From Candidatus Tisiphia endosymbiont of Dioctria linearis (lineage in GTDB: Bacteria > Pseudomonadota > Alphaproteobacteria > Rickettsiales > Rickettsiaceae), in contig NZ_OZ032156.1 of NCBI RefSeq assembly GCF_964026545.1, positions 620,001 through 684,000 on the forward strand: a DNA stretch of 64,000 nt. The letters run 5' to 3'. The notes under the pieces were generated by a model that was not told the origin of the DNA, did not search any database, and worked only from the letters and a program-made list of their open reading frames with translations. How positions within the stretch are numbered: position 1 is the stretch's first letter; each line of letters starts with the position of its first letter. The translations under genes and the position numbers were made by a program. Below are positions 45,145-56,697 of the stretch, one piece after another.

Positions 45145-45966
45145 TTAAGTTAGTTCTTCTATTAATGCTATAGTACTAGCCCTTAGGTCTAGATCATAAT
45201 CTATAGTATTATTTATTATTCGCTTAATATTGGCAAATTTTGTTACCAAACAATCAGGTGAATTAGAGGATAATTGATTAAATATTTTATTCTCTAATTC
45301 ATTGGATTCAATATTAATATTAAGAGATTTTTTAGTAATTCTATTCACTAGATATATCATGCTATAAGCAAAATCTCCCCATAATTCTTTGTTTTTACTG
45401 GTAAACTCTGCTATAATATTTAGCCTCACTTTAGGGTCTGAACAATTGGCAATATATGTAATAAATTTAACATATATCTCACTTCCCACTAAGCGATTTT
45501 GTGATTTTATATTAATTTTAGCACATCTAGATCTTATAGTGCTGATTATGCCAGCAGCTCTTGAGGTAATTAAGAAAATAAAACTATCTTTTGGAGTATC
45601 TTCTAAAAGTTTAAGACAGGAATTTGCTGCATTAAGATTCATTAGATCGGCTTGATAGATAACAGCTACTCTATATTTAGATATTGACGATGTTTTATAA
45701 AAAAATTGCTGTAAATCCCTAATTTGGTCAACAGATATGTCTTTGACATTAGCAGCACCAGAATTATCCCTTGCTACTAACCGATAATCTGGATGATTTT
45801 TTAATTGAATTTTATCTGCAAACAAACTGCTTTCTATAAATATTAGTAAATTTTCTAAAGCTTTTGCCGTATCATCAACGTCAATCAACCAACTATTATA
45901 AAGCCGACCTTGTTTAAATCTATCCCCAAGATATTCTTTGATCATTCTATTTATTCCACTTGTCAA
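45145..45966 (-). CDS. holB: DNA polymerase III delta-prime-like subunit
   Basis: Clamp-loader subunit. SWLIDVDDTAKALENLLIFI near the start replaces the ATPase P-loop region, and ISVDQIRDLQQFFYKTSSIS, AVIYQADLMNLNAANSCLKL, LEDTPKDSFIFLITSRAAGI and ISTIRSRCAKI are the conserved delta-prime blocks, including the S-R-C sensor motif. 273 residues, somewhat shorter than in E. coli but usual in Rickettsiales. No zinc-binding cysteines are seen. Confidence 0.9.
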   Translation of the reverse strand: MTSGINRMIKEYLGDRFKQGRLYNSWLIDVDDTAKALENLLIFIESSLFADKIQLKNHPDYRLVARDNSGAANVKDISVDQIRDLQQFFYKTSSISKYRVAVIYQADLMNLNAANSCLKLLEDTPKDSFIFLITSRAAGIISTIRSRCAKINIKSQNRLVGSEIYVKFITYIANCSDPKVRLNIIAEFTSKNKELWGDFAYSMIYLVNRITKKSLNINIESNELENKIFNQLSSNSPDCLVTKFANIKRIINNTIDYDLDLRASTIALIEELT

Positions 45967-45999
45967 TTGCTTATCTTTTAGCTACCCAAAGTAGGGATT

Positions 46000-46071
46000 A
46001 TAGTTAGTTCAGGAGAATTTGGTGCTAGGAGCGACGAGTAACGACGTCACCAATTTCTCATCATTGACTAT
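46000..46071. repeat. Family A palindrome, internally deleted
   Basis: 72 bp from ATAGTTAGTTCAGG to CATTGACTAT. The central GATGGAGCGACGCC part is missing (GGAGCGACGAGTAACGACG joins directly), shortening it by 33 bp relative to full copies. It lies between holB and murC. Confidence 0.88.
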
Positions 46072-46247
46072 AGATGCCAATTTACCATGGTTAAATGCTA
46101 GTCGGGTTAGCTATATAATATTTTTTACAATATTTCTCCAATAACACTTAGTGTACGCTATAATTGTTGTATAGTCAAATATCATTAGAGCTTGACCTTT
46201 AGTTAAAAACTGATTATGCAAGAGATAAACAATTAATTATTATATAC

Positions 46248-47696
46248 ATGTTTCTATTAGAGTTAAAAAAAATAAATGGGACTCTTGACACTATGCATTT
46301 TATCGGCATTGGGGGAATTGGTATGAGTGGCATTGCCGAAATACTACATAATCTCGGATATAAAGTGCAAGGTTCTGACATAGCCGAAAATTATAATACT
46401 AAAAGACTAGAGAATAATGGTATTAAGGTTTTCCTTGGTCATCAAGCTCAGAATATTACTGATGTTTCATATGTAGTGGTCTCGTCGGCTATTAATAAAG
46501 ATAATCCTGAAATTCAGGAAGCTATACGTAAAAAAATACCAATAATTAGGCGAGCTGAAATGCTAGCTGAATTAATGAGGCTAAAATGTTCCATAGCAAT
46601 TTCTGGTTCGCATGGCAAAACTACGACTACATCACTCGTTGCCTGTTTATTTGAAGCGGCTGGGCTTTGCCCAACGTTAATTAATGGTGGTATTATTAAT
46701 AATATATCCACCAATGCATATCTTGGGTCTGGGAATTATCTAATAGCTGAAGCTGATGAATCTGATGCAACTTTCATTCACATACCATCAACAATCGCAG
46801 TAATAACTAATATCGATCCAGAACATCTAGATTTTTATCAGGATTTTGATAGTTTAATTAAAGCTTTTAAGAGTTTTGTAGCTAATTTACCATTTTATGG
46901 TTTTGCCGTGGCTTGTATTGATCATCAAATTGTTAGAAAACTAGTAAATGACATATTTGAGCGTAGAATCATAACTTATGGAATAGACTCAAATGATGCC
47001 AACATACAAGCCTTTAATTTAAACTCTGATATTGAATCATCAACTTTTGATGTGCGAATTAGTCTACCTAACGTAAATGGGGTAACAACTATCGAGCACA
47101 TCACCTTACCTACTCCGGGAAGGCATAATATCCTTAATGCTCTTGCGGCTATCGCGATAGCCGTAGAGCTTGATTTTGGTATTAAAATTATTAAAAATGG
47201 ATTTAATAGCTTTAAAGGGATAAAACGCAGATTCACTAAAGTAGCCGAATATAATAACGCTACGATAATTGATGATTATGCACACCATCCGGAAGAAGTA
47301 AAAGCTACACTTGCTACGGCAAGAAATATTGCTAATAAGCAAAATAGTAAAGTTATAGCAATCTTCCAACCACATAGATACTCAAGGGTTAAATATTTGT
47401 TTGATGATTTTATAACTTGCTTTTTTGATGCTGATCAGCTGTATATCACAGATATATATGCTGCCGGTGAACAGCCAATAGATGGTATAACGGGAAGAAA
47501 TTTAGTAGACAAAATCAAGGATACTAAATCTCATTCGATGGTATCATTTATCGAGAATCACCAGGATATAGCTGGTCTTATTGCCAAGGAAGCTATGCCA
47601 AATGATATAATAATTATGATGGGTGCTGGGAGTATTTCTGCTTGGGCAAATAATTTGCATCAGCAATTTTCTAGCCTCAACAAATCTGTAAAGTAG
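46248..47696 (+). CDS. murC: UDP-N-acetylmuramate--L-alanine ligase
   Basis: First amino-acid ligase of peptidoglycan precursor synthesis. [20 protein letters not shown] is the N-terminal UDP-binding glycine motif, [17 protein letters not shown] the ATP site, and [18 protein letters not shown] and [13 protein letters not shown] later conserved blocks. 482 residues, normal. It begins murC-murB-ddl-ftsQ-ftsA on the plus strand, a compact dcw-type block, so the bacterium keeps the capacity to make peptidoglycan precursors. Confidence 0.97.
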   Translation: MFLLELKKINGTLDTMHFIGIGGIGMSGIAEILHNLGYKVQGSDIAENYNTKRLENNGIKVFLGHQAQNITDVSYVVVSSAINKDNPEIQEAIRKKIPIIRRAEMLAELMRLKCSIAISGSHGKTTTTSLVACLFEAAGLCPTLINGGIINNISTNAYLGSGNYLIAEADESDATFIHIPSTIAVITNIDPEHLDFYQDFDSLIKAFKSFVANLPFYGFAVACIDHQIVRKLVNDIFERRIITYGIDSNDANIQAFNLNSDIESSTFDVRISLPNVNGVTTIEHITLPTPGRHNILNALAAIAIAVELDFGIKIIKNGFNSFKGIKRRFTKVAEYNNATIIDDYAHHPEEVKATLATARNIANKQNSKVIAIFQPHRYSRVKYLFDDFITCFFDADQLYITDIYAAGEQPIDGITGRNLVDKIKDTKSHSMVSFIENHQDIAGLIAKEAMPNDIIIMMGAGSISAWANNLHQQFSSLNKSVK

Positions 47697-47709
47697 ATAT
47701 TTTATAATT

Positions 47710-48603
47710 ATGCAAATAGCTGGTGAATATAAAAATAATTACAATTTAAGTCATTTAACTTGGTTTAAAGTTGGTGGACCTGCGGAGATATTTTTTAAAC
47801 CATTAGATTCCTCAAGCTTAGCAGATTTTGTCGCACAAAACCAACAACAGAAAGCAATAACTGTTTTAGGAGCTGGATCAAATATTATTATTAGAGATGG
47901 TGGTATAGAGGGGGTTGTGATAAAACTTGGTCAGAATTTTACTAATATAGAATTAATGCCAGAACACCAATTATCGGCAGGGCAATTATCGGTAGGAAGT
48001 AGTTGCCTTAATTTTAATCTTGCTAAATTTTGTCAAATACATTCAATTACTGGTTTTGAGTTTCTAAGCGGTATACCAGGTACTATAGGTGGTGGAGTGG
48101 TAATGAACGCCGGTGCCTATAACTCGGAATTTAAAGATATTATCCTAGCAATTGAAGCAATAGACTCTAGAGGTAATGTTATTACCATCCCTAACGAAGA
48201 AATAGGTTTTAAATATCGAGGTAATAATTTACCACAAGATTTGATTATAACCAAAGCTATATTTAAGATAACGATGGTGGACAGTAATATGATCCTAGAA
48301 AAAATGAATGAAATAAGTAAAAACAGACTAGCAAGCCAACCAATTAAAGAACGTACTGGTGGTAGTACATTTGCTAATCCAGAAAATCATAAAGCATGGC
48401 AACTAATCGATAAAGCTGGCATGAGGGGATACAAAATTGGTGGGGCTTCCATCTCACAACTACATTGTAACTTTATGATAAACCATGGCAATGCCTCTGC
48501 TGGTGATTTAGAAAATCTTGGTGATCTTGTTAAAAAAAGAGTATTTGAAAATAGTGGGATTGATCTAAAATGGGAAATTAAAATAATAGGGAAATATGCA
48601 TAA
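47710..48603 (+). CDS. murB: UDP-N-acetylenolpyruvoylglucosamine reductase
   Basis: FAD/NADPH enzyme making UDP-MurNAc. [16 protein letters not shown] at the start, [19 protein letters not shown], and [20 protein letters not shown] form the FAD-binding core; [20 protein letters not shown] is the C-terminal block with the catalytic region GGSTFANP nearby. 297 residues, type-II-like length. Its stop overlaps the ddl start by eight bases. Confidence 0.97.
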   Translation: MQIAGEYKNNYNLSHLTWFKVGGPAEIFFKPLDSSSLADFVAQNQQQKAITVLGAGSNIIIRDGGIEGVVIKLGQNFTNIELMPEHQLSAGQLSVGSSCLNFNLAKFCQIHSITGFEFLSGIPGTIGGGVVMNAGAYNSEFKDIILAIEAIDSRGNVITIPNEEIGFKYRGNNLPQDLIITKAIFKITMVDSNMILEKMNEISKNRLASQPIKERTGGSTFANPENHKAWQLIDKAGMRGYKIGGASISQLHCNFMINHGNASAGDLENLGDLVKKRVFENSGIDLKWEIKIIGKYA

Positions 48604-49561
48604 ATATCAAACAAGTTTTATTGCTAATTCTAAGGTTACAATATTGAGTGATAAAGGAAAAAAACATGTGGCGGTAGTAGGTGGCGGTATGTCGGCTGAA
48701 CGAGAAGTTTCTTTAGTATCATCTTCGGGAGTTAACAAAGCTTTGGTAGATAGTGGATATAAAGTCACTTTTATAGATATGGGAGTAGACATTGCTTCGG
48801 TACTTTTAAAGATAAAACCTGATATAGTTTATAATTGTTTACATGGTACTTATGGCGAAGATGGTTGTTTGCCTGGGTTACTCAATATCTTGCGAATTCC
48901 TTATACTCACAGTGGGGTTCTCGCTTCTTCTTTAGCATTTAGTAAAATACATGCAAAAGCATGGTTTGTTGCTAATGATATTAAGGTAGCCAAGAATATT
49001 GTCGTTAATAAATCTGATAACATTAAGGTTGATCCTATGCCAAGACCCTATGTTATAAAACCCCTTACCCAAGGCTCAAGTATAGGCGTTGAAGTAATAT
49101 TTGCTGAGGATGATTTTAACTTTGCTAATTATAATTTTCCTTATGGTGATCAGGTAATGATTGAAGAATATATTAAGGGGCGAGAAATGCAAGTAGCCGT
49201 TTTAAACGGCAAAGCCTTAGGGGTATTGGAAATAAAACTCCTGAAACAGCGTTTTTATGATTATGAGACTAAATACACTGATGGATTTGCCCAGCATTTA
49301 TGTCCAGCTCCATTACCGCAAAATATATATAATGAGTTACTAGAAGAGTCGGAAAGAATATATCAAACCATGAATTGCAGAGGTGTGGCTAGAGCAGAGT
49401 TTATTTTTGATGAAAGTAAGAATGAAATTTTTACTTTAGAAATTAATACTCATCCTGGTATGACTCCCTTATCGATTATACCAGAAATAGCTGCCTTACA
49501 GGGGATAAATTTTTGCTCGTTAGTGGAAAGAATCTTAGAAACAGCATGTATTGACACATGA
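48596..49561 (+). CDS. ddl: D-alanine--D-alanine ligase
   Basis: ATP-grasp enzyme joining two D-Ala. [20 protein letters not shown] is the first substrate block, [20 protein letters not shown] and [20 protein letters not shown] the ATP-grasp core, and [19 protein letters not shown] the metal-binding end. 321 residues, normal, with an N-terminal stretch of 20 residues before the core. It overlaps murB (ATGCATAA) and ftsQ (ATGA), showing tight coupling. Confidence 0.97.
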   Translation: MHKYQTSFIANSKVTILSDKGKKHVAVVGGGMSAEREVSLVSSSGVNKALVDSGYKVTFIDMGVDIASVLLKIKPDIVYNCLHGTYGEDGCLPGLLNILRIPYTHSGVLASSLAFSKIHAKAWFVANDIKVAKNIVVNKSDNIKVDPMPRPYVIKPLTQGSSIGVEVIFAEDDFNFANYNFPYGDQVMIEEYIKGREMQVAVLNGKALGVLEIKLLKQRFYDYETKYTDGFAQHLCPAPLPQNIYNELLEESERIYQTMNCRGVARAEFIFDESKNEIFTLEINTHPGMTPLSIIPEIAALQGINFCSLVERILETACIDT

Positions 49562-50352
49562 AGAGGAATAAAGCGTCTAATAAGAAGAAAAAAGCCAATA
49601 TACCTTTACGACGAAAGTTGGCAATGGTGTATATTAGAGCGGTATTTTTTATTAAAATTACCCTAGTAGTTTTGTTGTCTTCATTTTTCTTTACCAGCTA
49701 TTTTGCTCCTGTAAGACAAGAAATTATCCAAAATATTTATGAATTGACTTCTGATATTAGCTTTAGACTTGAAAATGTTTTAATAGAAGGGCAATATAAT
49801 ACTAAGGAAGAAGATATATTGGCAACTTTAAATGCTGATAAGGGTACGCCTATTCTTTCTTTAGACCTGGGAGCAATAAAGAGTAATTTGCAACGCAATC
49901 CTTGGATTAAAAATGTTGTAATTATTGAGAGAAGATTACCTAATACTATTTACATAAGATTAACTGAGAGAGTGCCAATTGCTATCTGGCAATTTAACGA
50001 GAAGGTTTTCCTTATTGATGAAGAAGGATATAAAATTACTACTGATATAGGTACTTTCACTAATCTTCCTCATGTTGTAGGATCGGACGCTAATATTTAT
50101 ACTAACAAATTAATTCAAGATTTAGCAAAATACCCTGAACTAGCTAAGAAAATTATCTCTTCGGTACTTTATGGGAAAAGACGATGGAATTTAAATCTAG
50201 AGCAAGGTATAACTGTTAAAATGCCAGATTCTGGGTTTGATCGTGCTTTAGATTACCTTGCAGGATTGGATATGAAAAATCTATTATTTAATCAAAATTA
50301 TAAAACTATAGATTTACGAGATTTGAGTAAGTTTTATATAGAAAAATATTAA
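49558..50352 (+). CDS. ftsQ: Cell division protein FtsQ
   Basis: Bitopic membrane protein of the divisome. Lys-rich cytoplasmic start ([20 protein letters not shown]), one membrane span near residues 28-52 ([20 protein letters not shown]), POTRA domain from [20 protein letters not shown], then the beta domain ([29 protein letters not shown]). 264 residues. It overlaps ddl by 4 bp and lies 5 bp before ftsA. Confidence 0.95.
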   Translation: MKRNKASNKKKKANIPLRRKLAMVYIRAVFFIKITLVVLLSSFFFTSYFAPVRQEIIQNIYELTSDISFRLENVLIEGQYNTKEEDILATLNADKGTPILSLDLGAIKSNLQRNPWIKNVVIIERRLPNTIYIRLTERVPIAIWQFNEKVFLIDEEGYKITTDIGTFTNLPHVVGSDANIYTNKLIQDLAKYPELAKKIISSVLYGKRRWNLNLEQGITVKMPDSGFDRALDYLAGLDMKNLLFNQNYKTIDLRDLSKFYIEKY

Positions 50353-50357
50353 GAATT

Positions 50358-51596
50358 ATGAAAGCCAGATTGTCTAACTTTTTAACTCTTGACCTTGGTA
50401 GTAGTAAAATAGCTTGTATTGCAGCATATATTGACAAAAGAGAAGATGCAAAAATAGTAAGCCAAGTTCTGCATCACTCAAAAGGTATTAAATCAGGAGT
50501 CATATTAGATTTAAAAGATGCGGAAAATAGCATAGTCGGAGCGATTTACGCATTAGAAAAAGATTGCGGTAAAAACATAAAAAAAATAACTATATCACTA
50601 ACAGGCTATGGCACTAAGTCTTATTATGCAAATAGTAAAATAAAACTTTCTAATCAGCCAATTTCACCACAAGATATCAAAAAACTTATCAAAAAAGCCT
50701 TATTGGAATTCAAAATTAAAGACCAAGAAATTATTCATTATTTCCCTATAGAATTTACTCTTGATAATAATAATGCTATTGAAGATCCAATCGGAATGTT
50801 TGGCAAAGAATTAGGGTGTGAATTACATATTATCACAGCAAATTTTAATATGTTGATGAATATTACCAATTGTTTTGCAAAATGTCATGTGGAAATAAAT
50901 AATATTATATTAGCAATTTATGCGTCAGGAATTGCTTGTCTTTCAGAAGATGAAAAAAATCTTGGCTCTATCATAATCGATATGGGGGCAAGAACCACCT
51001 CTTTTGGCGTGTTTGTCTCAGGCAAGTTAATATATACAAGCTACATAGATATAGGTAGCTTTCATATTACATCTGATATAGCAAAAGTCTTCTCAGTAAG
51101 CCTGAACGTTGCAGAAAAACTTAAGATTCTCTATGGTAATGCCATGCCATCTTCTATGGATAAAGACAATATTATTAATTTAGAAGATTTTGAAATGGAA
51201 ATTCCTGACAGTGGTAGACCAACAATTACCTCAAAATATCTTGCATGCGTTATCAGTCCAAGAGTAGAAGAAATATTATTGATGGTTCAAGCCCAGCACG
51301 ATAGAGTTGTGGCAGGCAATATGATCGCCTACCGCATTGTTATTACTGGTGGAGGAGCGATGCTCCGGGGAGTAAAAGAACTAGCAAGTAAAATTTTTGA
51401 GAAACAAGTACGAATTGGTAAACCGGAAATCTTACCAGGTTTTGCTGAAGATTATAATCCCCATATATATTCCACTGCTATAGGTATGGTAAAAACCCAA
51501 TCTTTAAAAATACAAAAGAATAATTTTGATATTAATGATAATAATGATGCTAGTTGGTTTAAAAAATTTCTAATTTGGCTAAAAGAAAATATCTGA
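50358..51596 (+). CDS. ftsA: Cell division protein FtsA
   Basis: Actin-like ATPase that ties FtsZ to the membrane. LTLDLGSSKIACIAAYID is the phosphate-1 motif, LGSIIIDMGARTTSFGVFVS phosphate-2, and IVITGGGAMLRGVKELASKI the adenosine motif. The C-terminal amphipathic helix WFKKFLIWLKEN fits membrane targeting. 412 residues, normal. ftsZ does not follow; a repeat and a tlc gene do, so the cluster ends here as it does in Rickettsia. Confidence 0.96.
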   Translation: MKARLSNFLTLDLGSSKIACIAAYIDKREDAKIVSQVLHHSKGIKSGVILDLKDAENSIVGAIYALEKDCGKNIKKITISLTGYGTKSYYANSKIKLSNQPISPQDIKKLIKKALLEFKIKDQEIIHYFPIEFTLDNNNAIEDPIGMFGKELGCELHIITANFNMLMNITNCFAKCHVEINNIILAIYASGIACLSEDEKNLGSIIIDMGARTTSFGVFVSGKLIYTSYIDIGSFHITSDIAKVFSVSLNVAEKLKILYGNAMPSSMDKDNIINLEDFEMEIPDSGRPTITSKYLACVISPRVEEILLMVQAQHDRVVAGNMIAYRIVITGGGAMLRGVKELASKIFEKQVRIGKPEILPGFAEDYNPHIYSTAIGMVKTQSLKIQKNNFDINDNNDASWFKKFLIWLKENI

Positions 51597-51604
51597 TTAC
51601 CAAA

Positions 51605-51730
51605 CGTCATTGTGAGGAGGGCGTATATGTGTCCCAAGCTTCTATTAGCGAGGAGCCACTTTGCGGCAACGCGGGGCAATCCATAAAAGTGATTAGAAAT
51701 GCTTTGTCGGCTACACCTCCTCGCTAATAG
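51605..51730. repeat. Family B repeat with TATTAGCGAGG variant ends
   Basis: A half start GTCATTGTGAGGAGG (51606) is followed by a complete copy 51642-51730 whose ends read CTATTAGCGAGGAG and CTCCTCGCTAATAG in place of the CATTGCGAGG form. The change is on both arms, so palindromy is preserved. The remainder of the 51597-52011 gap is AT-rich, with a TTGACA at 51986 that may belong to the tlc promoter. Confidence 0.85.
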
Positions 51731-52038
51731 CACCAGGTTGTTTTCCTTATGACTTTTAAATGCCATGCGTAAGATGAGTAATTTATTCAAAATATTATAT
51801 CATATTACGACAAGGTTCACGTTTTAAAATACTGATGTTTGAAAGGTTATCTAGATTTTTTAATCCAGAATTCGGGTTATAAAGAAGATTTAAATATAGT
51901 CTAGTCTAACCTGGTAATTGTAATTCTATCTTATTTTAAAACTAACGTTTCTGAATTTATAATTTTATTAAATTATAAAACCACTTGACAGGGATTTTAT
52001 TATAGTTTAGGTTGCTTGAAAATGAGCATGAGTATTAT

Positions 52039-53568
52039 ATGAATGCAGTAGATTCTTCTTTCACTATGTGGAATAGAGCTAGAAATAGTAAATTTAGACA
52101 CGTTGTTTGGCCTATTAGATCTAACGAGTTGGTAAAGTTTGTACCTATGGCTTTACTAATATTCTTTATTCTCCTTAACCAGAATCTAGTACGTAGTATG
52201 AAAGATAGCCTGGTAATAACATTAATTAGTTCGGAAGTTTTAAGCTTTATAAAACTTTGGGGCGAGATGCCTGCAGGTATCTTATTTGTCATCCTTTATT
52301 CCAAACTTTGTAATATTATGACAACTGAGCAAGCTTTCAGGATTATATTATCTTTTTTCTTGGGATTTTTCCTATTATTTACCTTTGTTTTGTTTCCATA
52401 CCGAGAATATTTTCATCCAGACCCTCAAGTAATAGAACATTATATTACTACACTTCCACACTTAAAATGGTTTGTTATCATTTGGGGAAAATGGAGTATT
52501 GTGTTATTTTATATAATAGGGGAATTATGGCCAATGATTGTCTGTACACTATTATACTGGCAACTTGCTAATAAGATTACCACCACTGAAGAAGCTCCTA
52601 GATTCTATTCGTTTTTTTCCTTATTTGGTCAAACTAATTTACTAATCTCTGGCAGTGTAATTATCTATTTTGCCAAAGGTCAGCACTTCTTGATGCCTCT
52701 ATTTTCTCATCTTAATGACCAAACAGAAATTCTTTTAAAATCATTCATAGTAATCGTTACCATATCTGGGCTTATCTGTTTGATTTTACATAGATTTGTT
52801 GAATTGAAAATTATAGAAACTACTAAAAATATTAGATATAAAAATAAAAGAACCGACATACTGAAGCTAGGGTTAGTTGAGAGTAGCAAAATAATTCTTA
52901 AATCAAAATATTTAGGAATTATTTGTGTATTAATGGTTTCATATTCCATGTCAATCAACTTAATTGAAGGATTATGGATGTCTAAAACCAAGGAGTTATA
53001 TCCTACTACCCAGGAATTTATAACTTACAGTGGTGAGGTATTTTTTTGGACTGGAATATTTACTTTAATTTGTGCTTTTCTAGGTAGTAGTTTAGTTAGA
53101 AATTGTGGTTGGTTTTGGGGAGCTGTACTTACTCCCGTTGCAACGTTATTATCAGGAGCAATGTTTTTTACTTTTGTCTTATTGGAAAAGCCTTTATTGG
53201 CAATTATGACTGGTCTTAGTCACATTTCTCCATTAATGATAATTGTTTTTGTAGGTGGCTTGTGGCATGTTTTAGGGAAAGGAGTAAAATATTCACTTTT
53301 TGATTTTACTAAAGAAATGGTCTATATTCCTCTTGATAGCGAAATGAAAACCAAGGGAAAAGCTGCTGTAGATATACTTGGTGGCAAAATAGGGAAATCT
53401 GCTGGAGCAATTGTTCAATTTGTCTCTTTTAGTATTTTTCCAAGTGCTGTACATAATGACCTAGCAGGTTTTCTCATGGTGGTTTTTGTTATTGTTTGTA
53501 TAACTTGGATTTTTGGTGTAAAAGTCTTAAATCGATATTATAAAAACTTGCTAGCACAGCAGAACTAA
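52039..53568 (+). CDS. tlc: ATP/ADP translocase family carrier (second Tlc)
   Basis: Twelve-span nucleotide carrier related to the gene at 295-1791 but clearly divergent. The conserved N-terminal block is [20 protein letters not shown], with [20 protein letters not shown] near residue 145 and [20 protein letters not shown] near the C-terminus. I chose the ATG at 52039; a TTG at 52012 is in frame and would add nine residues. The divergence suggests a separate substrate (Rickettsia Tlc4/Tlc5-type carriers move other NTPs). It lies 38 bp upstream of clpP on the same strand. Confidence 0.94.
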   Translation: MNAVDSSFTMWNRARNSKFRHVVWPIRSNELVKFVPMALLIFFILLNQNLVRSMKDSLVITLISSEVLSFIKLWGEMPAGILFVILYSKLCNIMTTEQAFRIILSFFLGFFLLFTFVLFPYREYFHPDPQVIEHYITTLPHLKWFVIIWGKWSIVLFYIIGELWPMIVCTLLYWQLANKITTTEEAPRFYSFFSLFGQTNLLISGSVIIYFAKGQHFLMPLFSHLNDQTEILLKSFIVIVTISGLICLILHRFVELKIIETTKNIRYKNKRTDILKLGLVESSKIILKSKYLGIICVLMVSYSMSINLIEGLWMSKTKELYPTTQEFITYSGEVFFWTGIFTLICAFLGSSLVRNCGWFWGAVLTPVATLLSGAMFFTFVLLEKPLLAIMTGLSHISPLMIIVFVGGLWHVLGKGVKYSLFDFTKEMVYIPLDSEMKTKGKAAVDILGGKIGKSAGAIVQFVSFSIFPSAVHNDLAGFLMVVFVIVCITWIFGVKVLNRYYKNLLAQQN

Positions 53569-53606
53569 AGTTTTATAGGAAGTCTAATAAATTTAGGAAA
53601 AAATTA

Positions 53607-54209
53607 ATGACATACGTACCAATTGTAATTGAGCAAACTCCTAGAGGTGAAAGAGCCTATGATATATATTCTAGGTTATTAAAGGAACGTATCGTTTTTG
53701 TTTGCGGTCAAATTGAAGATTATATGGCAAATGTAGTGGTTGCACAATTATTATTCCTTGAGGCAGAAAATCCAGAAAAAGATATTTCTATGTATATTAA
53801 TTCTCCTGGTGGCGTTGTAACTTCTGGTTTAGCAATTTATGATACTATGCAATATATTAAACCTAAAATTTCTACTCTTTGTATAGGTCAAGCTTGCTCT
53901 GCTGGCTCTATGTTGCTTACGGCTGGAGAAAAAGGCATGCGTTATTCCCTGCCGCATAGTCGTATAATGATCCATCAGCCGTCAGGTGGTTACCAAGGGC
54001 AGGCTACAGATATAGAAATTCATGCCAAAGAAACCATGAAACTAAAAAGAATGCTTAATCTCTTATATGTCAAGCATACAGGACAAGAACTAGAGACTAT
54101 CGAAAAAAGCATGGAACGTGATAATTTCATGGATCCTGAAGTAGCCAAATCATTTGGGCTTGTTGATGAAATTATCACCGATAGAGCAAAAATTTTAGTA
54201 AAAAAATAA
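53607..54209 (+). CDS. clpP: ATP-dependent Clp protease proteolytic subunit
   Basis: Serine peptidase that forms two heptameric rings and works with ClpX or Clp[13 protein letters not shown] holds the catalytic Ser (near residue 98), [13 protein letters not shown] the His (near 123), and the Asp lies in the [12 protein letters not shown] region. 200 residues, normal. It probably shares a transcript with the upstream tlc. Confidence 0.98.
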   Translation: MTYVPIVIEQTPRGERAYDIYSRLLKERIVFVCGQIEDYMANVVVAQLLFLEAENPEKDISMYINSPGGVVTSGLAIYDTMQYIKPKISTLCIGQACSAGSMLLTAGEKGMRYSLPHSRIMIHQPSGGYQGQATDIEIHAKETMKLKRMLNLLYVKHTGQELETIEKSMERDNFMDPEVAKSFGLVDEIITDRAKILVKK

Positions 54210-54246
54210 ATTATAATGGTACGGGAAGAAGGTACGAATAATCTTG

Positions 54247-54312
54247 TTATTCATCTTTTTTCTCATCATCTTTCATTCCTTCCTTAAAAGCTTTAAGACC
54301 TTTTGTTAAAAA
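54247..54312 (-). pseudogene. tatA: tatA 3' stub (Tat translocase subunit), cut at an inverted repeat
   Basis: On the minus strand the frame ending at 54247 reads FLTKGLKAFKEGMKDDEKKD and Glu-stop, which matches the end of Rickettsia-type TatA (L-x-K-G-L-K-A-F-K-x-G-M-K-D-D). Homology begins exactly at the inner boundary of the 57-bp inverted repeat at 54305-54361; on its far side no TatA membrane helix can be found. The first two or three residues come from the repeat itself. The gene is therefore a truncated remnant, unless an intact copy exists elsewhere. Confidence 0.7.
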
Positions 54313-54361
54313 GCGTGCAATAATGACCCATTTACTGGGTCATTATTGCACGCTTTTTAAC
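54305..54361. repeat. Perfect 26-bp inverted repeat with 5-base loop
   Basis: Bases 54305-54330 are the exact reverse complement of 54336-54361, spaced by TTTAC. The arm begins GTTAAAAAGCGTGC and ends AATGACCCA. It is the longest perfect hairpin in the window and unlike the A-E families. It would act as a very strong stem for clpP transcripts (93 bp after the stop), with an A/T-rich base, but lacks the usual T-run; it may equally be two fused ends of a vanished insertion element. Confidence 0.9.
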
Positions 54362-54412
54362 AGCATACTAATCCCGTCTCATAGCATAATTTTTGTTCCT
54401 CTCCATCTGGAA

Positions 54413-54500
54413 GATAAGTCGCATACTCACGTACCTCATGTACGCTGCCGTAGGTTCGCCCCTCATTTTCAAATCCAATTCTCCAAATCATTTGAGTATA
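54413..54500. repeat. Family C palindrome fragment before uvrD
   Basis: CGCATACTCACGTACCTCATG at the left and CAAATCCAATTCTCCAAATC then ATTTGAGTATA at the right; the right arm is the mirror of the left arm of the copy at 37232. The left end is decayed. Confidence 0.65.
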
Positions 54501-54508
54501 TATAAAGA

Positions 54509-56485
54509 TTAAAAAGAAAATTTGTGTTTTGTACCAAGGTAATTAAGTTGTTTGGTTGAAGAAGTTCTAATACAAACATCATTCGGTATTTCGCTAATAA
54601 ATCTAGAAGGAGATGATCTAATTATTTCATGAAACATAAAACGACTTTCGGCATAAGTAATATACAGCTCTTTCTTCGCTCTAGTAATACCAACATAAGC
54701 AATTCTCCGCTCTTCTTCTAAACCTTTCTCCCCATCTTCATTTAGTGATCTTTGATGTGGAAAAACCCCCTCTTCCCAACCGGGCAAAAAAACTAAATCA
54801 AATTCAAGACCTTTGGCAGCATGTAGAGTCATAATACTAATAGACCCACCAAAATTTGATTCTAATGCTTCATTTTCCATTACCAAACTAGAATGTTCGA
54901 TAAAGTCCTGAATATTATCAAATTCTGCAATTGCTCTAAGCATCTCATTAATGTTTTCAATTCTGCCAAGTGCCTCGTCAGTTTTTTCTTCTTGTAACAT
55001 TGCCAGATAACCTGATTCTTCTAATAAAACCTTTGTCACATTAAGTGCTGGCTCGTTTTGATATCGCAAATTCCAATTATCTATGTTAGTAATTAACTGA
55101 TTTAGACTATCTTTGACCTTATTTTTAACAACTCCTTCTTGTAACATTTGACGAATAGCAACAAGAATAGGTATGTTATGTTCAGCTGCATAATCTTTTA
55201 TTTGTTTTAATGTAGTATTGCCAATGGCTCTTCTTGGAACATTTATTATACGTTCAAGAGCAAGACTATCACTATGATTTAAAGTGATACGTATGTAGGA
55301 GAGTAGATCACGTATTTCCATTCGTTCATAAAACTTAAGACCACCGATTATTTTATATGGTAATGCATTACTAATCAGAACTTCTTCAAATGCTCTAGTT
55401 TGAAAACCAGCTCTAACTAATATCGCAACTAAACTGGCATTATACTTACCTTCTGTAACTAATTTGTCAATTTCAGATACAACAAATCTTGCTTCTTCTT
55501 TATCGTTCCAACAAGATATAATTTTAATTTTTTGTCCATCATTTTTATCAGTCCACAAGGTTTTACCATGACGATTCTTGTTATTGTCAATTACACTGGA
55601 TGCAGCTGATAAAATTTCTGAACTAGACCTATAATTTTGTTCTAATTTTATTACTGTAGCATCTGAAAAATCCTTTTCAAAACGTAATATATTACCAATT
55701 TCTGCACCACGCCAACCATATATAGATTGATCATCATCGCCAACGCAACAAATATTCTTTGTGCTACTCGCAAGCATCCTAGCCCAAAGATATTGGACAG
55801 CGTTGGTATCTTGATATTCATCAATTAAAATATATTGATATCGTTCCTGATAATGCTTTAATATTTCAGGATTTTTTATAAATAACTCATTATTGTATAG
55901 TAGCAAATCTCCAAAATCCACTACGTTAGATGCTAATAAATTTTGTTGATACTCATCATAGATAAACTTAGCCACTTTATGAATCGGTAGCTTAATGTCA
56001 GATTCCGAAAGTTTACACGGCAATAATCCTTGATCCTTCCAACGCGAGATAATAATATGTAAAATTTTAGGAACGTATTTTTTGGGATCTATATTTCTCT
56101 GTTTAACTATGTCTTTAATCAATTTAAGCTGATCATCATGACTAATAATAGTAAATCTACTGTTTAAACTAAGATTCAAAAACTCTGCTTGCTGGCGTAA
56201 AATCTTGGCTGCTATAGAATGAAAAGTGCCTATGTTTAGCCCATAACAATCAATCATTTTACTGATTCGATCTTGCATTTCTCTAGCCGCTTTATTGGTA
56301 AAAGTAACTGCTAAAATATTGCCAGGTGACGCTAAACCCTGATTGATTATGTTGGCTATTCTTGTTGTTAATACTTTAGTTTTACCAGTCCCTGCTCCAG
56401 CAAGTACAAGAAGAGGTCCATGTGCATGTAAAGCCGCTGCTAGTTGTTGGTGATTTAATGAATCTAGAAAGCTTTGTTGTGTCAT
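54509..56485 (-). CDS. uvrD: UvrD/PcrA-type DNA helicase
   Basis: SF1A 3'-5' helicase for repair and replication. [20 protein letters not shown] and [14 protein letters not shown] form the Q motif and Walker [22 protein letters not shown] LIDEYQDT motif [22 protein letters not shown] motif III; NYRSS motif [22 protein letters not shown] motif V; and [20 protein letters not shown] motif VI. 658 residues, slightly short at the C-terminus as in Rickettsia. It stands alone on the minus strand. Confidence 0.96.
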   Translation of the reverse strand: MTQQSFLDSLNHQQLAAALHAHGPLLVLAGAGTGKTKVLTTRIANIINQGLASPGNILAVTFTNKAAREMQDRISKMIDCYGLNIGTFHSIAAKILRQQAEFLNLSLNSRFTIISHDDQLKLIKDIVKQRNIDPKKYVPKILHIIISRWKDQGLLPCKLSESDIKLPIHKVAKFIYDEYQQNLLASNVVDFGDLLLYNNELFIKNPEILKHYQERYQYILIDEYQDTNAVQYLWARMLASSTKNICCVGDDDQSIYGWRGAEIGNILRFEKDFSDATVIKLEQNYRSSSEILSAASSVIDNNKNRHGKTLWTDKNDGQKIKIISCWNDKEEARFVVSEIDKLVTEGKYNASLVAILVRAGFQTRAFEEVLISNALPYKIIGGLKFYERMEIRDLLSYIRITLNHSDSLALERIINVPRRAIGNTTLKQIKDYAAEHNIPILVAIRQMLQEGVVKNKVKDSLNQLITNIDNWNLRYQNEPALNVTKVLLEESGYLAMLQEEKTDEALGRIENINEMLRAIAEFDNIQDFIEHSSLVMENEALESNFGGSISIMTLHAAKGLEFDLVFLPGWEEGVFPHQRSLNEDGEKGLEEERRIAYVGITRAKKELYITYAESRFMFHEIIRSSPSRFISEIPNDVCIRTSSTKQLNYLGTKHKFSF

Positions 56486-56697
56486 TATCTAGTGCCAATG
56501 GAAATGTTAATGTTCGCACTCACGTTAGGTATATTTAGCATACTTTCCCCTTGTTTGTTGTTCTCATTTGCAGGATTATTGAGTATATAGTTTTTTATCC
56601 TGAGCTTAATCCACAACAAAATATTCTAGCACATTAATCTTTTAACATCAAATATTAATACTTTTTCATTCCTTAGATTTACCAAACCATGTCATCA

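Noticed and set aside
54323..54505. Open frame of 60 codons between clpP and uvrD
   Set aside because: Made from one arm of the perfect hairpin plus a family C repeat; no ribosome-binding site.
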